Of a DNA stretch of 64,000 bases, positions 9,828 through 19,059 are shown one piece after another (positions within the stretch are counted from its first letter, which is position 1; each line of letters begins with the position of its first letter). Both the position numbers and the translations under genes were made by a program. The notes beneath the pieces are model-generated. The model did no database searches. It was not told where the DNA came from and worked only from the letters and a program-made list of their open reading frames with translations. Where the stretch lies: assembly GCF_001183865.1 (NCBI RefSeq), contig NZ_CP012020.1, positions 992,001 to 1,056,000 of the forward strand, read 5' to 3'. This DNA is from Methylophilus sp. TWE2. GTDB taxonomy: Bacteria; Pseudomonadota; Gammaproteobacteria; Burkholderiales; Methylophilaceae.

Positions 9828-10091
9828 TCAAATAAATGACTCATCAGTCGATAGGGCCTGAATACTGAGCGCGTGTATGCGATGAGGCATTAAATCTTGC
9901 AAACATTGATATACCATGCGATGGCGCATTATCTGTGATTTTCCTGAAAATAGCGAGCTTTTTACCTTGATGGTGAAATGCCCGCCGCCTGTGTTTCCTG
10001 CGTGTCCGCGATGAAGTTCACTGTCATCCTGAATCTCTAGTTGTTCAGGCGCTAGCGCTTGCAAACGCTGTTCAATTTCGGTGTGAAGCAT
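9828..10091 (-). CDS. bolA: BolA family protein
   Basis: 87-residue protein of the BolA/IbaG family, which pairs with monothiol glutaredoxins in Fe-S handling and in E. coli affects cell shape under stress. The family signature is visible: SELHRGHAGN, then the GGGHFTIKV strand and the RHRMVYQCL helix, ending MPHRIHALSIQAL. The start ATG at 10091 directly abuts the yciI stop at 10092. No separate promoter is apparent, so it is probably co-transcribed with yciI and yciB. Confidence 0.92.
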   Translation of the reverse strand: MLHTEIEQRLQALAPEQLEIQDDSELHRGHAGNTGGGHFTIKVKSSLFSGKSQIMRHRMVYQCLQDLMPHRIHALSIQALSTDESFI

Positions 10092-10391
10092 TTATGGCAA
10101 GGTTTTTCTGAACGGTTTGACCAGCACCTGGCCGTATACGCCTGCATGTACAAAAGGATCGTCGTTGACCCAGTCTGTGGCGGCTTGCAATGAATCAAAT
10201 TCTGCCACAATCAGACTGCCGCTAAAACCGGCTTCGCCGGGATCTACGCTGTCTATCGCTGGCAAAGGACCTGCTAGCACCAAACGGCCTTCGCTTTGCA
10301 GTTGTTGCAAGCGCGCCAGGTGTGGTGGACGATGCTCCAAGCGTAATGACAAGCTGTTGGGCGTATCCTGTGCGTAAATCATATAAAGCAT
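10092..10391 (-). CDS. yciI: YciI family protein
   Basis: 99-residue protein with a ferredoxin-like fold of the YciI/YCII family. It shows the conserved N-terminal strand MLYMIYAQD, the [11 protein letters not shown] helix, the GPLP turn and the [10 protein letters not shown] motif with the conserved Asp-Pro-Phe. YciI relatives have been tied to small dehalogenase-like or unknown chemistry; no function can be assigned. It sits 15 bases downstream of yciB and directly before bolA, an order common in Betaproteobacteria. Confidence 0.88.
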   Translation of the reverse strand: MLYMIYAQDTPNSLSLRLEHRPPHLARLQQLQSEGRLVLAGPLPAIDSVDPGEAGFSGSLIVAEFDSLQAATDWVNDDPFVHAGVYGQVLVKPFRKTLP

Positions 10392-10406
10392 AGCGTTTTC
10401 TCTTAG

Positions 10407-10952
10407 TCAGGCAGAAGGGGTGTTTTGTTCAATCCAGTGATCTTTTAACATAAACACCTGCGCAATAATAAATATAAACATGAGGCTGGTGGCGCCAAAC
10501 AGTTTGAAGTTGACCCAGTTTTCTTCACTGAAGTGGAATGCGACATATAGGTTTAAAATGCCCATGCCTACCAGGAAAGCAATCCAGCACAGGTTTAGTC
10601 TGTCCCAGATGGCTGATGGTGGCGCCATCAATTTGCCTAACATGCTTTCAATCAGGTTGCGTTTGAAAATATACCGACTGAATAGTAATGCCAGTGCGCC
10701 TATCCAGTAAATAGCGGTGGGTTTCCACATGATGTAGGTTTTGTCATGCAGCAATAGCGTGATGCCGCCTAGTACGGTGATGACTGCACCATTGATCATC
10801 AGCATTTTGTCTATTTTGCCGCGTTTGATCCAGAGTATCAGCATGAGCACCAATGTACTGATCATGGCGACGGCGGTAGCTGTAAAAATCCCGGCTTTTT
10901 TGTAGGCGATGAAAAAGAGGATGACGGGCAATAAATCGGTAATGACTTGCAT
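10407..10952 (-). CDS. yciB: Inner membrane septation protein A (YciB)
   Basis: 181-residue polytopic membrane protein of the YciB/IspZ family, linked to cell division and envelope integrity in enterics. It starts with the family motif DLLPVILFFIAYK and has about five membrane helices. Conserved features include ILWIKRGKID, the WKPTAIYW helix and the C-terminal NWVNFKLFG segment. It is the first gene of a four-gene minus-strand unit (yciB, yciI, bolA, foldase). The intracellular septation name is historical and the molecular role is not settled. Confidence 0.9.
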   Translation of the reverse strand: MQVITDLLPVILFFIAYKKAGIFTATAVAMISTLVLMLILWIKRGKIDKMLMINGAVITVLGGITLLLHDKTYIMWKPTAIYWIGALALLFSRYIFKRNLIESMLGKLMAPPSAIWDRLNLCWIAFLVGMGILNLYVAFHFSEENWVNFKLFGATSLMFIFIIAQVFMLKDHWIEQNTPSA

Positions 10953-11063
10953 GACTGGCTTCAGGCGACTGAATTCCTGCTATCTGTAAGGGCACTATTT
11001 TGCTATGATTTCTGTCGAAATGTAAAGGTTGCCTATTTTATGGCACCTACCCTCTAACCGGCG

Positions 11064-11933
11064 ATGTCATCATTATCCATCATGTCAGTCCCCATCGATT
11101 TGCATTGTCATTCCACCATGTCGGATGGTTTGCTGAGCCCCGAAGACCTGGTCGCGCATGCCGCCAGCAAAGGCGTGCGTGTGCTAGCGCTGACTGACCA
11201 TGATGAAGTGAGTGGGCTGGCGAGGGCCCGTGCCGCCGCCGAGCAGCATGGTATTGCTTTGATCAATGGGGTCGAAATTTCGGTGACATGGAAAAAGCGT
11301 ACATTGCATGTGGTGGGCTTGCGAGTGGATGCGGAAAACTCGGCGTTACTAATGGCTTTTCAACAGGTGAGGGAAGCGCGTGAGGCGCGTGCCCGTGAAA
11401 TTGCCGATGGATTGGCCAAAGCCGGCATCGCAGGGGCATACGAAGGCGCAAAAGACATTGCAGGTAACAGCGTCATGACGCGCAGTCATTTTGCCCAATT
11501 CATGGTGAAACATGGGCATGCCAAAAATATCAAGACCGTGTTCAAGAAATACATGGTGAAAGGCAAGCCTGGCTACGTCAATCACGAGTGGATGAGCCTG
11601 GAGCAGGCATTGCAACTGATACGTGACAGTGGCGGGGTGGCCGTGCTGGCCCATCCTGGCAGGTATGACCTGGGTTTTGTGAACATGCATTTGTTATTAC
11701 ATGAATTCAGGAACCTGGGCGGTGCGGCGATTGAAGTGGTGACTGGCAGTCACCAGCCGCCGCAATATGAGCAGTTTGCCAAGCTGGCACATCGGTTTGA
11801 TTTAAAGGCTTCACAAGGGTCTGATTACCACGGGCCAGGACTATCATTTATGGAGATGGGACGTTTGCCAGCTTTGCCTTCAGGTTGCGTGCCTGTTTGG
11901 CAGGATTGGCCAGAAGCCAGTCAGTTACAATAG
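11064..11933 (+). CDS. PHP-domain phosphoesterase (RNase AM/YciV-like)
   Basis: 289-residue metal-dependent phosphoesterase of the PHP family. The metal-binding motifs are DLHCHSTMSDG at about 10-20, LTDHDE near 47-52, the catalytic GVEIS, AHPGRY near 193 and the terminal QGSDYHGP. This architecture matches E. coli YciV (RnaAM), which acts on 3',5'-nucleoside bisphosphates and trims short RNA 5' ends. The neighbour is yciO, as in E. coli, which strengthens the match. An in-frame ATG at 11082 (MSVPIDLHCHS) could be the true start; neither has a good ribosome-binding site. Confidence 0.88.
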   Translation: MSSLSIMSVPIDLHCHSTMSDGLLSPEDLVAHAASKGVRVLALTDHDEVSGLARARAAAEQHGIALINGVEISVTWKKRTLHVVGLRVDAENSALLMAFQQVREAREARAREIADGLAKAGIAGAYEGAKDIAGNSVMTRSHFAQFMVKHGHAKNIKTVFKKYMVKGKPGYVNHEWMSLEQALQLIRDSGGVAVLAHPGRYDLGFVNMHLLLHEFRNLGGAAIEVVTGSHQPPQYEQFAKLAHRFDLKASQGSDYHGPGLSFMEMGRLPALPSGCVPVWQDWPEASQLQ

Positions 11934-11938
11934 TCGTT

Positions 11939-12550
11939 ATGGCACAGTACTTTATTATTCATGCGGAGAATCCGCAGTCCAGGCTTATCCAGCAAGCGGT
12001 ACAATTGTTGAAGGAGGGAGGTGTGCTGGCCTGTCCCACGGATTCCAGCTATGCACTGGTCTGCCTGATGGAGTTCAAGGACGCGCAAACGCGTATCCGC
12101 CGCTTACGTGGGGTAGATGACGAACATCCTTTTACGCTGATTTGCCGTGACCTGGCAGAGATTGGCACTTACGCTAAGGTCAATAATAGTCAGTTCCGCC
12201 TACTGAAAGCGTTGACGCCCGGCGCTTATACCTTTTTGCTTGAAGCCAGTCGCGAAGTGCCGCGCCGCTTGCAGCATCCCAAACGCAGCACCATTGGCCT
12301 GCGTGTGCCCAAGCATATCGTGACGCAAGCTTTGCTGGAGGCGTTAGACTCGCCCATGCTCAGTATGACCTTGCAGTTGCCAGGGGATGAGACACCGATG
12401 TCTGTAGGCTGGGAAATTCGCGAAACCCTGGAGCATCAGATTGACGCCGTGATAGACAGTGATATTGTGCATGTCGGGGCGACGACTGTATTGGATTTGA
12501 CGCAAGACCCTCCTGAGCTTGTGCGTGCAGGTGTCGCACCCTGGCCTTAA
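11939..12550 (+). CDS. yciO: L-threonylcarbamoyladenylate synthase family protein (YciO-type)
   Basis: 203-residue protein of the Sua5/YciO/YrdC family. It has the conserved PTDSSYALVC motif with the dsRNA-binding-like fold, the RLRGVDDEHPFTLICRDL segment (equivalent to the KR.sKP.PF region) and the TPGAYTFLLEA motif. The start at 11939 is five bases after the PHP gene stop; a longer frame from 11885 would overlap that gene. YciO proteins are paralogues of the tRNA t6A enzyme TsaC, and their own physiological role is less clear, so the enzyme name should be taken as family-level. Confidence 0.88.
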   Translation: MAQYFIIHAENPQSRLIQQAVQLLKEGGVLACPTDSSYALVCLMEFKDAQTRIRRLRGVDDEHPFTLICRDLAEIGTYAKVNNSQFRLLKALTPGAYTFLLEASREVPRRLQHPKRSTIGLRVPKHIVTQALLEALDSPMLSMTLQLPGDETPMSVGWEIRETLEHQIDAVIDSDIVHVGATTVLDLTQDPPELVRAGVAPWP

Positions 12551-12568
12551 TGTTTTTTGGAAGTATGC

Positions 12569-13210
12569 ATGGAAGAACTGACTGTTGTACAAAAAATTGC
12601 CGCGTATGCCTTGCCTATCCTGTTTGCGATTACAGTGCATGAGGCTGCTCACGGCTATGCTGCCAAATATTTTGGTGACCTGACCGCAGAGCGCATGGGC
12701 AGGATTACCCTCAATCCTTTCAAACATATTGATCCGATTGGAACCATTTTGCTCCCCGCATTGAGCATTATGCTCGGGGGTGTTTTGTTTGGCTGGGCCA
12801 AGCCCGTGCCGGTCAATTTTGGCCAGTTAAGGCGTCCTAAACAGGATATGTTGTGGGTGGCGCTTGCAGGGCCTGCTTCCAATTTTGTCATGGCCATAGG
12901 CTGGGGGTTATTGCTGGCCAGAGTGGAGTTGTTTCCTGAGTCTGCACAAGCGTATCTGTCACAAATGAGCGTGGCTGGTATACAGATTAACCTGGTATTG
13001 CTAGTGCTGAATCTGTTTCCATTGCCACCGCTGGATGGTGGCCGGATTGCGGTAAGCTTGCTGCCGATGAAAGCCGCGATCAAATTTGCCCAGATCGAAC
13101 GCTATGGCATGTTTATCCTGATCGCTTTGTTGTTTACCGGCATTCTTGGTATTTTGCTGTCGCCAGTGTTGCGTTTTTTCCAGCAGTTATTGGCGGTCAT
13201 CATCATGTAA
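12569..13210 (+). CDS. Site-2 protease family zinc metalloprotease (M50)
   Basis: 213-residue intramembrane zinc protease of the small S2P type that has only the catalytic core. The HExxH motif is HEAAH near residue 25 in the first helix, and the second zinc-ligand motif is LPPLDGGRI (about 150), where Asp completes the site. About five membrane helices are predicted and there is no PDZ or CBS domain. The ATG at 12569 has GGAAG five bases upstream; a TTG at 12557 is also in frame. It probably shares a transcript with yciO, 18 bases upstream. Its substrate is unknown. Confidence 0.88.
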   Translation: MEELTVVQKIAAYALPILFAITVHEAAHGYAAKYFGDLTAERMGRITLNPFKHIDPIGTILLPALSIMLGGVLFGWAKPVPVNFGQLRRPKQDMLWVALAGPASNFVMAIGWGLLLARVELFPESAQAYLSQMSVAGIQINLVLLVLNLFPLPPLDGGRIAVSLLPMKAAIKFAQIERYGMFILIALLFTGILGILLSPVLRFFQQLLAVIIM

Positions 13211-13245
13211 TTAATCACTTGGGCAGCAGGATTGCTGTTCAAGAT

Positions 13246-16200
13246 TTAATGCTTGATGGCATCTAAAGTCAGTTTGGTCGGCACATGGTCTCGATCTGCT
13301 TTTACGGTTGCTGGATTCGTGATAGCAACGCGCTCCTGGCTAACGCCTGATTCGATAAGCGCTTTTTGAATCGCTGTTGCACGGTCGTGAGCCAGCGTCT
13401 GCAAATCTGCTTCCGATACCTGTATGCTTGTGGTGAGCGTTTCTTGTACTTGCTCATAAAAACCGGCAGGCGTCTTTTCTAATTTCGAAGCCAGACGCTT
13501 CAGCAACCCTTTGTTGGTTAAACGGTCATGCAATGTCTTTATCGCAGACTGGACCTTGGAATTGTTGAGGTCAATCGGCCCAGGGGCCTGCCCTGCTTCC
13601 AGTTTGACGCCAACTTCTTCTGCCACCTGTTTACGCAAGGTGGTTTCCTGAATGGCGCGGGTATCTGCTGCCACGTCATAGCCGGGAACAATGCCCAGCT
13701 TGAGTTGCTGGCGTTTGCCAAGCGCGTTACTCACAGAGTGCAGTTTTTCCAGCTCGGGTGGCGAAACCGTTGAACTGCCAGGGTCAAAGGTAATCGCTTC
13801 GAGTTTTTCACCGCCGCCAAAGAGTTTGCCCAGCGCACTAAATGGCGCCGTCACAATTTTGGTCAACACATTGGTAAATGCTTTCCACATGATCCCACCC
13901 AGGCTGAACTTAGGATCATCCAGGCTGCCGCTGACGGGTAAATCCAGGTCAATCACACCATCACTGTCTTCGAGGATGGCGATCGCCAAATCGAGAGGCA
14001 GGTTGGCGGCATCTTTGCTGTCAACGCGCTCCCCCAAGATTAATTTGTTGATAACAAATTTGTTTTCACCAGCGAGTTTGCGTTGTTTGATTTTGTATTC
14101 CAGATCGACCGATAGTTTGCCGGACTCAATCTTGCGCCCGGCAAATTTGCCGGAGTAGGGCGTCAAGCGGTTCATCTCCAGGTTCGTGAATGCCAGCTTG
14201 ATATCAGTAAATTCGGTGGTCTTGAATGGCTGCAATGAGCCACGGATACGGGCTGCACCGTAGTCATCCACCTTACCATCCATTTCCACCTGGGCGGTCG
14301 ATGTCGGATTGCTGGAAATGCCGTTGATGACGCCACCCAGACTGTGGATGTTTGTGCCAAATGGTTGCGGTAGTGACAGGTCAGCAAATTCCAGTTCTGC
14401 ATTGTGAATGCGCACACTATCGATCCCGACAGGGAAACTGCCTTCTTGAGCATCGTTAGCGGTGTTGGCGACCGCCGGATGTTTGCCTGCTGCTGACGGT
14501 GTGGCAGTCGTGTTTTTATTTGTAGTCGAGCTGGCGACTGGTGCTGGGCTGCGCATTAGCTTGGTAATATTTAAGCTGCGGTCTGGGTAAATAATAAATT
14601 TGGTTTGAGGTTTGCTCAATGACAGTGTGCTAATTTGCAGTTTATTCGGCGCCAACGAAAGCGCTAGCCCGTCGCCCTGCAGTTTCTCCCAGCGTAAGAA
14701 GGGTTGCTTGCTGTCTTCTTCAATAATGGATAATTGGTTGATGCTAAAGCCGCCGTCGAATCTGGTGGCACCATTATTGGTTTGCTGTAATTTGCCCTGG
14801 ACACTGGCGGCGCCGTTTTCAAGCCGTAGCAAAGCGACTTGCTGGAGATAAGGCGCAAACGGTTTCAGTGATAAATCTGTCAGTGAACATTGCATATCGG
14901 TTTTAAACGGGGCCGCAGCCAGCTTGCCTTGCAGATTAAATTGACCGCCTTGCTTAAACTTGAAACCGGCCTTGATCGGCTGCCACCGAGTCAGGTTCTG
15001 GCTGAGGTCTGAGAGCTCAATCTTGCCATCCACCAGATCGAGTACGACAGGTGTGGGCGTAGACTGATCCTCAATATGCACATCTGCCTGTTGTAAAGCC
15101 AACCGTTTCAGAGCAAATCCCCAGGGTTTTGATGCTGGTGCAGTCGTTTGTGATGGCGAAGAGCGTGCCACCGATGTTGTCTCGCCATGGCTTGCATAGG
15201 TTAATATGCTTTGCCAGTTTAGTTGCTGGTTTGCTTGCCGGATGACAGCAGTTTTGAGTCCACTGAGCTGAATGCTGCCAACCTCTATTTTTTGCAGGTC
15301 CAGAGCAAGCTGTCCATGAACAGCTGTCAGTTTGCCAAGTTGTGCGACAGGCTTTTTGTCTGACTGCAGATTGAATTGTGAGGCATCAAGCTGCATATTT
15401 TTCAGTGCCAGCCCTGACTGGTTGTCGATGGCCAGGTTCAGGTTAAGGTCTCCCACGGTCGCCTGCAGGGGGCTGGCGAACTGCTGGTCGGTGTAAGAGA
15501 GCTGCCAGTGCGCAAGGCTGATATCGCCAATAGCAAAATGGAAAGGGATATTGTCCTTATCCTCTGCTTTGGCTACAGGGCTTTGGCTATTGGCAGGCGC
15601 TTTTGCCGCTGGCTCAGCAAATACCTGCTGCCAGTCCAAAGTCCCCACGGAGTTTTGTGTGGCAGATAACTGTCCATTGTTCAACGCGATATTGGCGATA
15701 TTGGCCTGGCGTTCCGCCAAGTTGAGGCTGGCATGGCTAATGGCCAGTTCTGGTAACTGGAGCAAGGTTTTCTGCGCATGTTGAATCTGCAGCTGACGAA
15801 GATTCAAGTCCAGCTTGTCAAAATTAAGTTGCGTTTCTTTGTCTTGTTTAAAAGCAAGTTTAGGCAACTCAAGGTTGCCGCTAGCCATCGACACATCACC
15901 CTGCGGCTTTTGCAGTTTAAACTCATCCAGTTGAATACGGATGTTTTCAGTATCGATGGCTAATTGTTTTTTCTGATTCAAAGCCAGGCGTTTGGCGGTG
16001 ACTTCCAACTGTTTGAGAGCAAGTTTATCGTCTGGCTTCAATGTCCCTTCCAGCGCTTTTAAATGCAAGCGGATGTCAGCCAGCAATAGTTTGGGTTGCT
16101 GGTTAGGCATGGAGAAATCGTAATTGAATTCACTGGAAAACGTCCCTGCCTGTGCCTGAAATGGCAAGGTGCCGGGATTCACCCATTGCATGATTTTGGC

Positions 16201-16908
16201 AATTTGCAATGCTTCAATCGCTAATGTGCCTTGTGAGGCGAGAGGGTTCACACCAAAGTTACCTTTCCATTTCAAGGTGCCGCCTTGGTAAGGCAGTTTT
16301 GCTGCAATCAGGTAATCGCCGCGGTCTTTGGGTAAGGTCGAAAAACCTTCCAGGGTGAAGTCCAGCGGTTTGAGCGAAGCTTGCAATGGCTCGCCATGGT
16401 GTGCATCCAGGTATTCAATATCGCCCCGGCTGATGGTGATGTTTTCAATGATGACGCGCGGCAGGTCCTGGTTTGGCGGTGACGGGTCTTCATTGAGTTT
16501 TGCGATCAGGTCGGCCCAGTTGAGTTTTCCTTGCTTGGAGATATGCACATTGACGCGCGGTGCTTTCAGCGCAATATGTTTGAGTTTCCAGGCCCAGCTA
16601 AACAGCCCGCTGGCTTCCAGGTCAACAACCAGTTTGTCAAACGCGGCTAGCGGGGCACCGTCTTTTTCTGTTAAAGACAGTTTTTCAATGGTTGCTGTCA
16701 GGGTAAAAGGATCAAATGTGACCTTTTCCACCCTGGCCTGACTGGCCAGTTGGCTTTCTGCCAACTTAGGCACTAGCCATTTTGCCAATGGGTTGACCGC
16801 CAGCCAGGCAAATAAAAAATAAAAGACAATGAGTCCGGCGGTAATCTTGAATGCAACAGATTGGCCTAGGTAAGATAGCGTGGGGCGTAGACGATTCAAC
16901 ATAGGCAT
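13246..16908 (-). CDS. Very large AsmA-like DUF748 protein
   Basis: About 1220 residues, anchored by one N-terminal membrane helix (AFKITAGLIVFYFLFAW). It is followed by long beta-rich AsmA-like stretches and a DUF748 core, with many short repeats of the LxLxxLxL kind. A proline/alanine/threonine-rich linker lies around 850-880. The last 190 residues resemble an OmpA-type fold (FDPGSSTVSP through LAHDRATAIQKALIESGV). AsmA-superfamily proteins are thought to bridge the envelope and carry phospholipids to the outer membrane; that role is inferred here. The start is uncertain: ATGs at 16908 and 16902, or a TTG at 16962. The gene stands alone. Confidence 0.85.
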   Translation of the reverse strand: MPMLNRLRPTLSYLGQSVAFKITAGLIVFYFLFAWLAVNPLAKWLVPKLAESQLASQARVEKVTFDPFTLTATIEKLSLTEKDGAPLAAFDKLVVDLEASGLFSWAWKLKHIALKAPRVNVHISKQGKLNWADLIAKLNEDPSPPNQDLPRVIIENITISRGDIEYLDAHHGEPLQASLKPLDFTLEGFSTLPKDRGDYLIAAKLPYQGGTLKWKGNFGVNPLASQGTLAIEALQIAKIMQWVNPGTLPFQAQAGTFSSEFNYDFSMPNQQPKLLLADIRLHLKALEGTLKPDDKLALKQLEVTAKRLALNQKKQLAIDTENIRIQLDEFKLQKPQGDVSMASGNLELPKLAFKQDKETQLNFDKLDLNLRQLQIQHAQKTLLQLPELAISHASLNLAERQANIANIALNNGQLSATQNSVGTLDWQQVFAEPAAKAPANSQSPVAKAEDKDNIPFHFAIGDISLAHWQLSYTDQQFASPLQATVGDLNLNLAIDNQSGLALKNMQLDASQFNLQSDKKPVAQLGKLTAVHGQLALDLQKIEVGSIQLSGLKTAVIRQANQQLNWQSILTYASHGETTSVARSSPSQTTAPASKPWGFALKRLALQQADVHIEDQSTPTPVVLDLVDGKIELSDLSQNLTRWQPIKAGFKFKQGGQFNLQGKLAAAPFKTDMQCSLTDLSLKPFAPYLQQVALLRLENGAASVQGKLQQTNNGATRFDGGFSINQLSIIEEDSKQPFLRWEKLQGDGLALSLAPNKLQISTLSLSKPQTKFIIYPDRSLNITKLMRSPAPVASSTTNKNTTATPSAAGKHPAVANTANDAQEGSFPVGIDSVRIHNAELEFADLSLPQPFGTNIHSLGGVINGISSNPTSTAQVEMDGKVDDYGAARIRGSLQPFKTTEFTDIKLAFTNLEMNRLTPYSGKFAGRKIESGKLSVDLEYKIKQRKLAGENKFVINKLILGERVDSKDAANLPLDLAIAILEDSDGVIDLDLPVSGSLDDPKFSLGGIMWKAFTNVLTKIVTAPFSALGKLFGGGEKLEAITFDPGSSTVSPPELEKLHSVSNALGKRQQLKLGIVPGYDVAADTRAIQETTLRKQVAEEVGVKLEAGQAPGPIDLNNSKVQSAIKTLHDRLTNKGLLKRLASKLEKTPAGFYEQVQETLTTSIQVSEADLQTLAHDRATAIQKALIESGVSQERVAITNPATVKADRDHVPTKLTLDAIKH

Positions 16909-17069
16909 TAATTTAGCAGAATTTAAATGCTTATACTGTGATTGGCACAACCGGTAATACAAATCTTGCTACAAATGAGGCATCTACTGGCTTGAAGGTG
17001 ACATTGCCATCCATTTTCATGTATGCTTAGGTTAACACGTTATACAGGATGCTGGTTTCAGCAGTACAT

Positions 17070-17930
17070 ATGGCTTCAGAGCCGGATAAGTTGTCTCATA
17101 AACCCTCTCTTTTAGAACGATTAAGCCACTTTCTTCTGCGCGAGCCAGAAGATAGGGAGCAACTGGTTGAGTTGCTGCACGGGGCTTACGAAAATCACCT
17201 GATGGACGGCGATTCGCTGGCCATGATTGAAGGTGTCCTGCAGGTCAGTGAAATGCAGGTGCGGGACATCATGATTCCGCGCTCACAAATGGATGTCATT
17301 GACATTGCCCAGCCGCCGGAAAGTTTTTTGCCGTTTGTGATTGAAACTGCGCATTCGCGTTTTCCTGTCATTGAAGATAATAAAAACGATGTGATCGGCA
17401 TCTTGCTGGCCAAGGATTTATTGCGTTATTACGCACATGAAACATTCGAACTGCGTGACATGTTGCGCCCGGCCGTCTTTATTCCCGAGTCCAAACGCCT
17501 GAATGTGTTGCTCAAGGAATTCCGCAGTAACCGTAACCATATCGCCATTGTGGTAGATGAATACGGCGGTGTGGCCGGGATGGTCACGATTGAAGATGTG
17601 CTTGAGCAAATTGTTGGCGACATCGAAGATGAATACGATGATGACGAAGACGAAAGTAATATTATCCAGCAGGAACCTGGTAAATACCGCGTCAAGGCAT
17701 TAACCGAGATTCCAGAGTTTAATGAAGCAATCGGTACTGAATTTAGTGATGAAGAGTTTTCTACCGTAGGCGGTCTGGTCGTTAATCATTTCGGCCATTT
17801 ACCCAAACGCGGTGAGCATATTCGTATTGATAACCTGAGTGTAACAGTCGTGCATGCAGACAGCCGACGCGTACATGTATTGCTGGTCGAACAGTTGCCG
17901 GAAGAGGCGTATCCCATCGAGTCTGTCTAG
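17070..17930 (+). CDS. corC: HlyC/CorC family protein with CBS pair and transporter-associated domain
   Basis: 286-residue cytosolic protein with the CorC layout. An N-terminal helical region (LVELLHGAYENHLMD) leads into the family motif VRDIMIPRSQMDVID. Two CBS domains follow (about 65-185, the second containing the FIPESKRL and HIAIVVDEYGG segments) and then a C-terminal CorC_HlyC domain (about 205-285). In enterics CorC influences magnesium and cobalt efflux; it has no membrane segment and probably regulates a transporter through nucleotide binding. An ATG at 17049 is in frame but its only purine-rich tract touches the start codon. Confidence 0.9.
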   Translation: MASEPDKLSHKPSLLERLSHFLLREPEDREQLVELLHGAYENHLMDGDSLAMIEGVLQVSEMQVRDIMIPRSQMDVIDIAQPPESFLPFVIETAHSRFPVIEDNKNDVIGILLAKDLLRYYAHETFELRDMLRPAVFIPESKRLNVLLKEFRSNRNHIAIVVDEYGGVAGMVTIEDVLEQIVGDIEDEYDDDEDESNIIQQEPGKYRVKALTEIPEFNEAIGTEFSDEEFSTVGGLVVNHFGHLPKRGEHIRIDNLSVTVVHADSRRVHVLLVEQLPEEAYPIESV

Positions 17931-17991
17931 AGATTTCAGGAACCTATCGTCGTTTTAATTGCCACAGTATCAATATAAAAGGAGAGTGATG

Positions 17992-18384
17992 ATGAAAGCA
18001 CAAACTTGGTTGAACGGGTGGTTGGTAGTTGCGTTATTGTCTGTGAGTGGCTCGGTGTTGGCAGAAGGCAGCGCTGGCAAGTTTCCTGAGGATGAGCAGG
18101 GATTTGTTGATGCGGTCGGCAAGCTTAATCGCTCGCAACTGGTCGCTTTGTTAGGTGAGCCGGCACGTGCAGAGGATGTGAAGTTAAAAGACAGTGGACG
18201 TGTGGTGGCTTCGATCTGGCATTACCACAATATTAACAAGGACCCGCAGGGCGCTTATTACCAGACAACTGAGCTTGATCTGATTGATGACCAGGTGAGT
18301 GTGGTGGTATTCCTGAATAACGATGGGTCTGATAACAGTTCAGGTCAGAGCTATGAGGTGCAACCTAATCCTGCCGACCTTTAA
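17992..18384 (+). CDS. Small exported protein of unknown function
   Basis: 130-residue protein with a clear signal peptide ending SVLA (about 1-24). The mature part starts EGSAGKFPEDEQGF and contains QLVALLGEPARAEDVKL and the aromatic patch IWHYHNINKDPQGAYYQTTELDLI. The size and pattern recall small periplasmic proteins of the SmpA/BamE-like kind, in which an LG-P turn precedes a beta sheet, but the match is too weak to name it. AGGAGA lies about seven bases before the ATG at 17992; the adjacent ATG at 17989 is also possible. It follows corC by 61 bases. Confidence 0.75.
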   Translation: MKAQTWLNGWLVVALLSVSGSVLAEGSAGKFPEDEQGFVDAVGKLNRSQLVALLGEPARAEDVKLKDSGRVVASIWHYHNINKDPQGAYYQTTELDLIDDQVSVVVFLNNDGSDNSSGQSYEVQPNPADL

Positions 18385-18434
18385 TTTCGGTCTAGTGAAT
18401 TCCGCACTCCTGAATTCTGGACGCATGATATGAC

Positions 18435-18456
18435 AAAGGGCGCAATGGCGCCCTTT
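18435..18456 (+). terminator. Terminator between the convergent small exported gene and mscL
   Basis: Perfect nine-pair stem AAAGGGCGC/GCGCCCTTT with an AATG loop, followed by ATCTTT. It lies between two convergent genes and could serve both. Confidence 0.8.
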
Positions 18457-18477
18457 ATCTTTAGAACTGCTTGAAAA

Positions 18478-18891
18478 TTATTTTTTCAGGCTGTCACGGA
18501 TTTCACGTAACAACACAATGTCTTCCGGTGTTGCAGCAGGTGGCGGAGGTGGTTCTGCCTGCTTCAGGCTGTTCATGAACTTGACCATCTGGAAGATAAT
18601 GAATGCCAGGATGACGAAGTTCAGCACGATGGTAATAAAGTTGCCGTAGGCCAGAACTGCGCCCAGTTTCTTGGCTTCAGCCAGGGCCAGGTCAGCCGAT
18701 TGCCCGTTGAGCGGTACATATAAATTGCTGAAATCAAAGCCACCAAAAATTTTGCCGACTACCGGCATGATAATGTCGTCGACCAACGAGCCCACGATCT
18801 TGCCAAAGGCACCGCCGATAATGACACCGACTGCCAGATCCATGACATTGCCTTTTAGCGCAAACTGTTTAAATTCAGACATGACACTCAT
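18478..18891 (-). CDS. mscL: Large-conductance mechanosensitive channel
   Basis: 137-residue inner-membrane channel that opens under membrane tension to release solutes during hypo-osmotic shock. It shows the amphipathic N-terminus [18 protein letters not shown], the glycine-rich pore helix [13 protein letters not shown], a periplasmic loop, a second membrane helix ([18 protein letters not shown]) and a C-terminal helix ([13 protein letters not shown]) after a five-proline run. The start at 18891 has GAGGGA upstream; an ATG at 18882 gives the more usual MSEFKQF start. It is monocistronic and convergent with the upstream small gene. Confidence 0.96.
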   Translation of the reverse strand: MSVMSEFKQFALKGNVMDLAVGVIIGGAFGKIVGSLVDDIIMPVVGKIFGGFDFSNLYVPLNGQSADLALAEAKKLGAVLAYGNFITIVLNFVILAFIIFQMVKFMNSLKQAEPPPPPAATPEDIVLLREIRDSLKK

Positions 18892-19059
18892 TACACGTTC
18901 CCTCAATTGTTATCGTTAGCAATATTGCAAAAGTGACTATAGGCGTGGATTCACTTGCTTGTCAATTATCGGGTCGACGATATGGCAAGTACCGGCTTAA
19001 AAAATGTCTCTGTGATATATTGCTAGCATCATGGTTTTGATGGATCAAACAGTTAATTC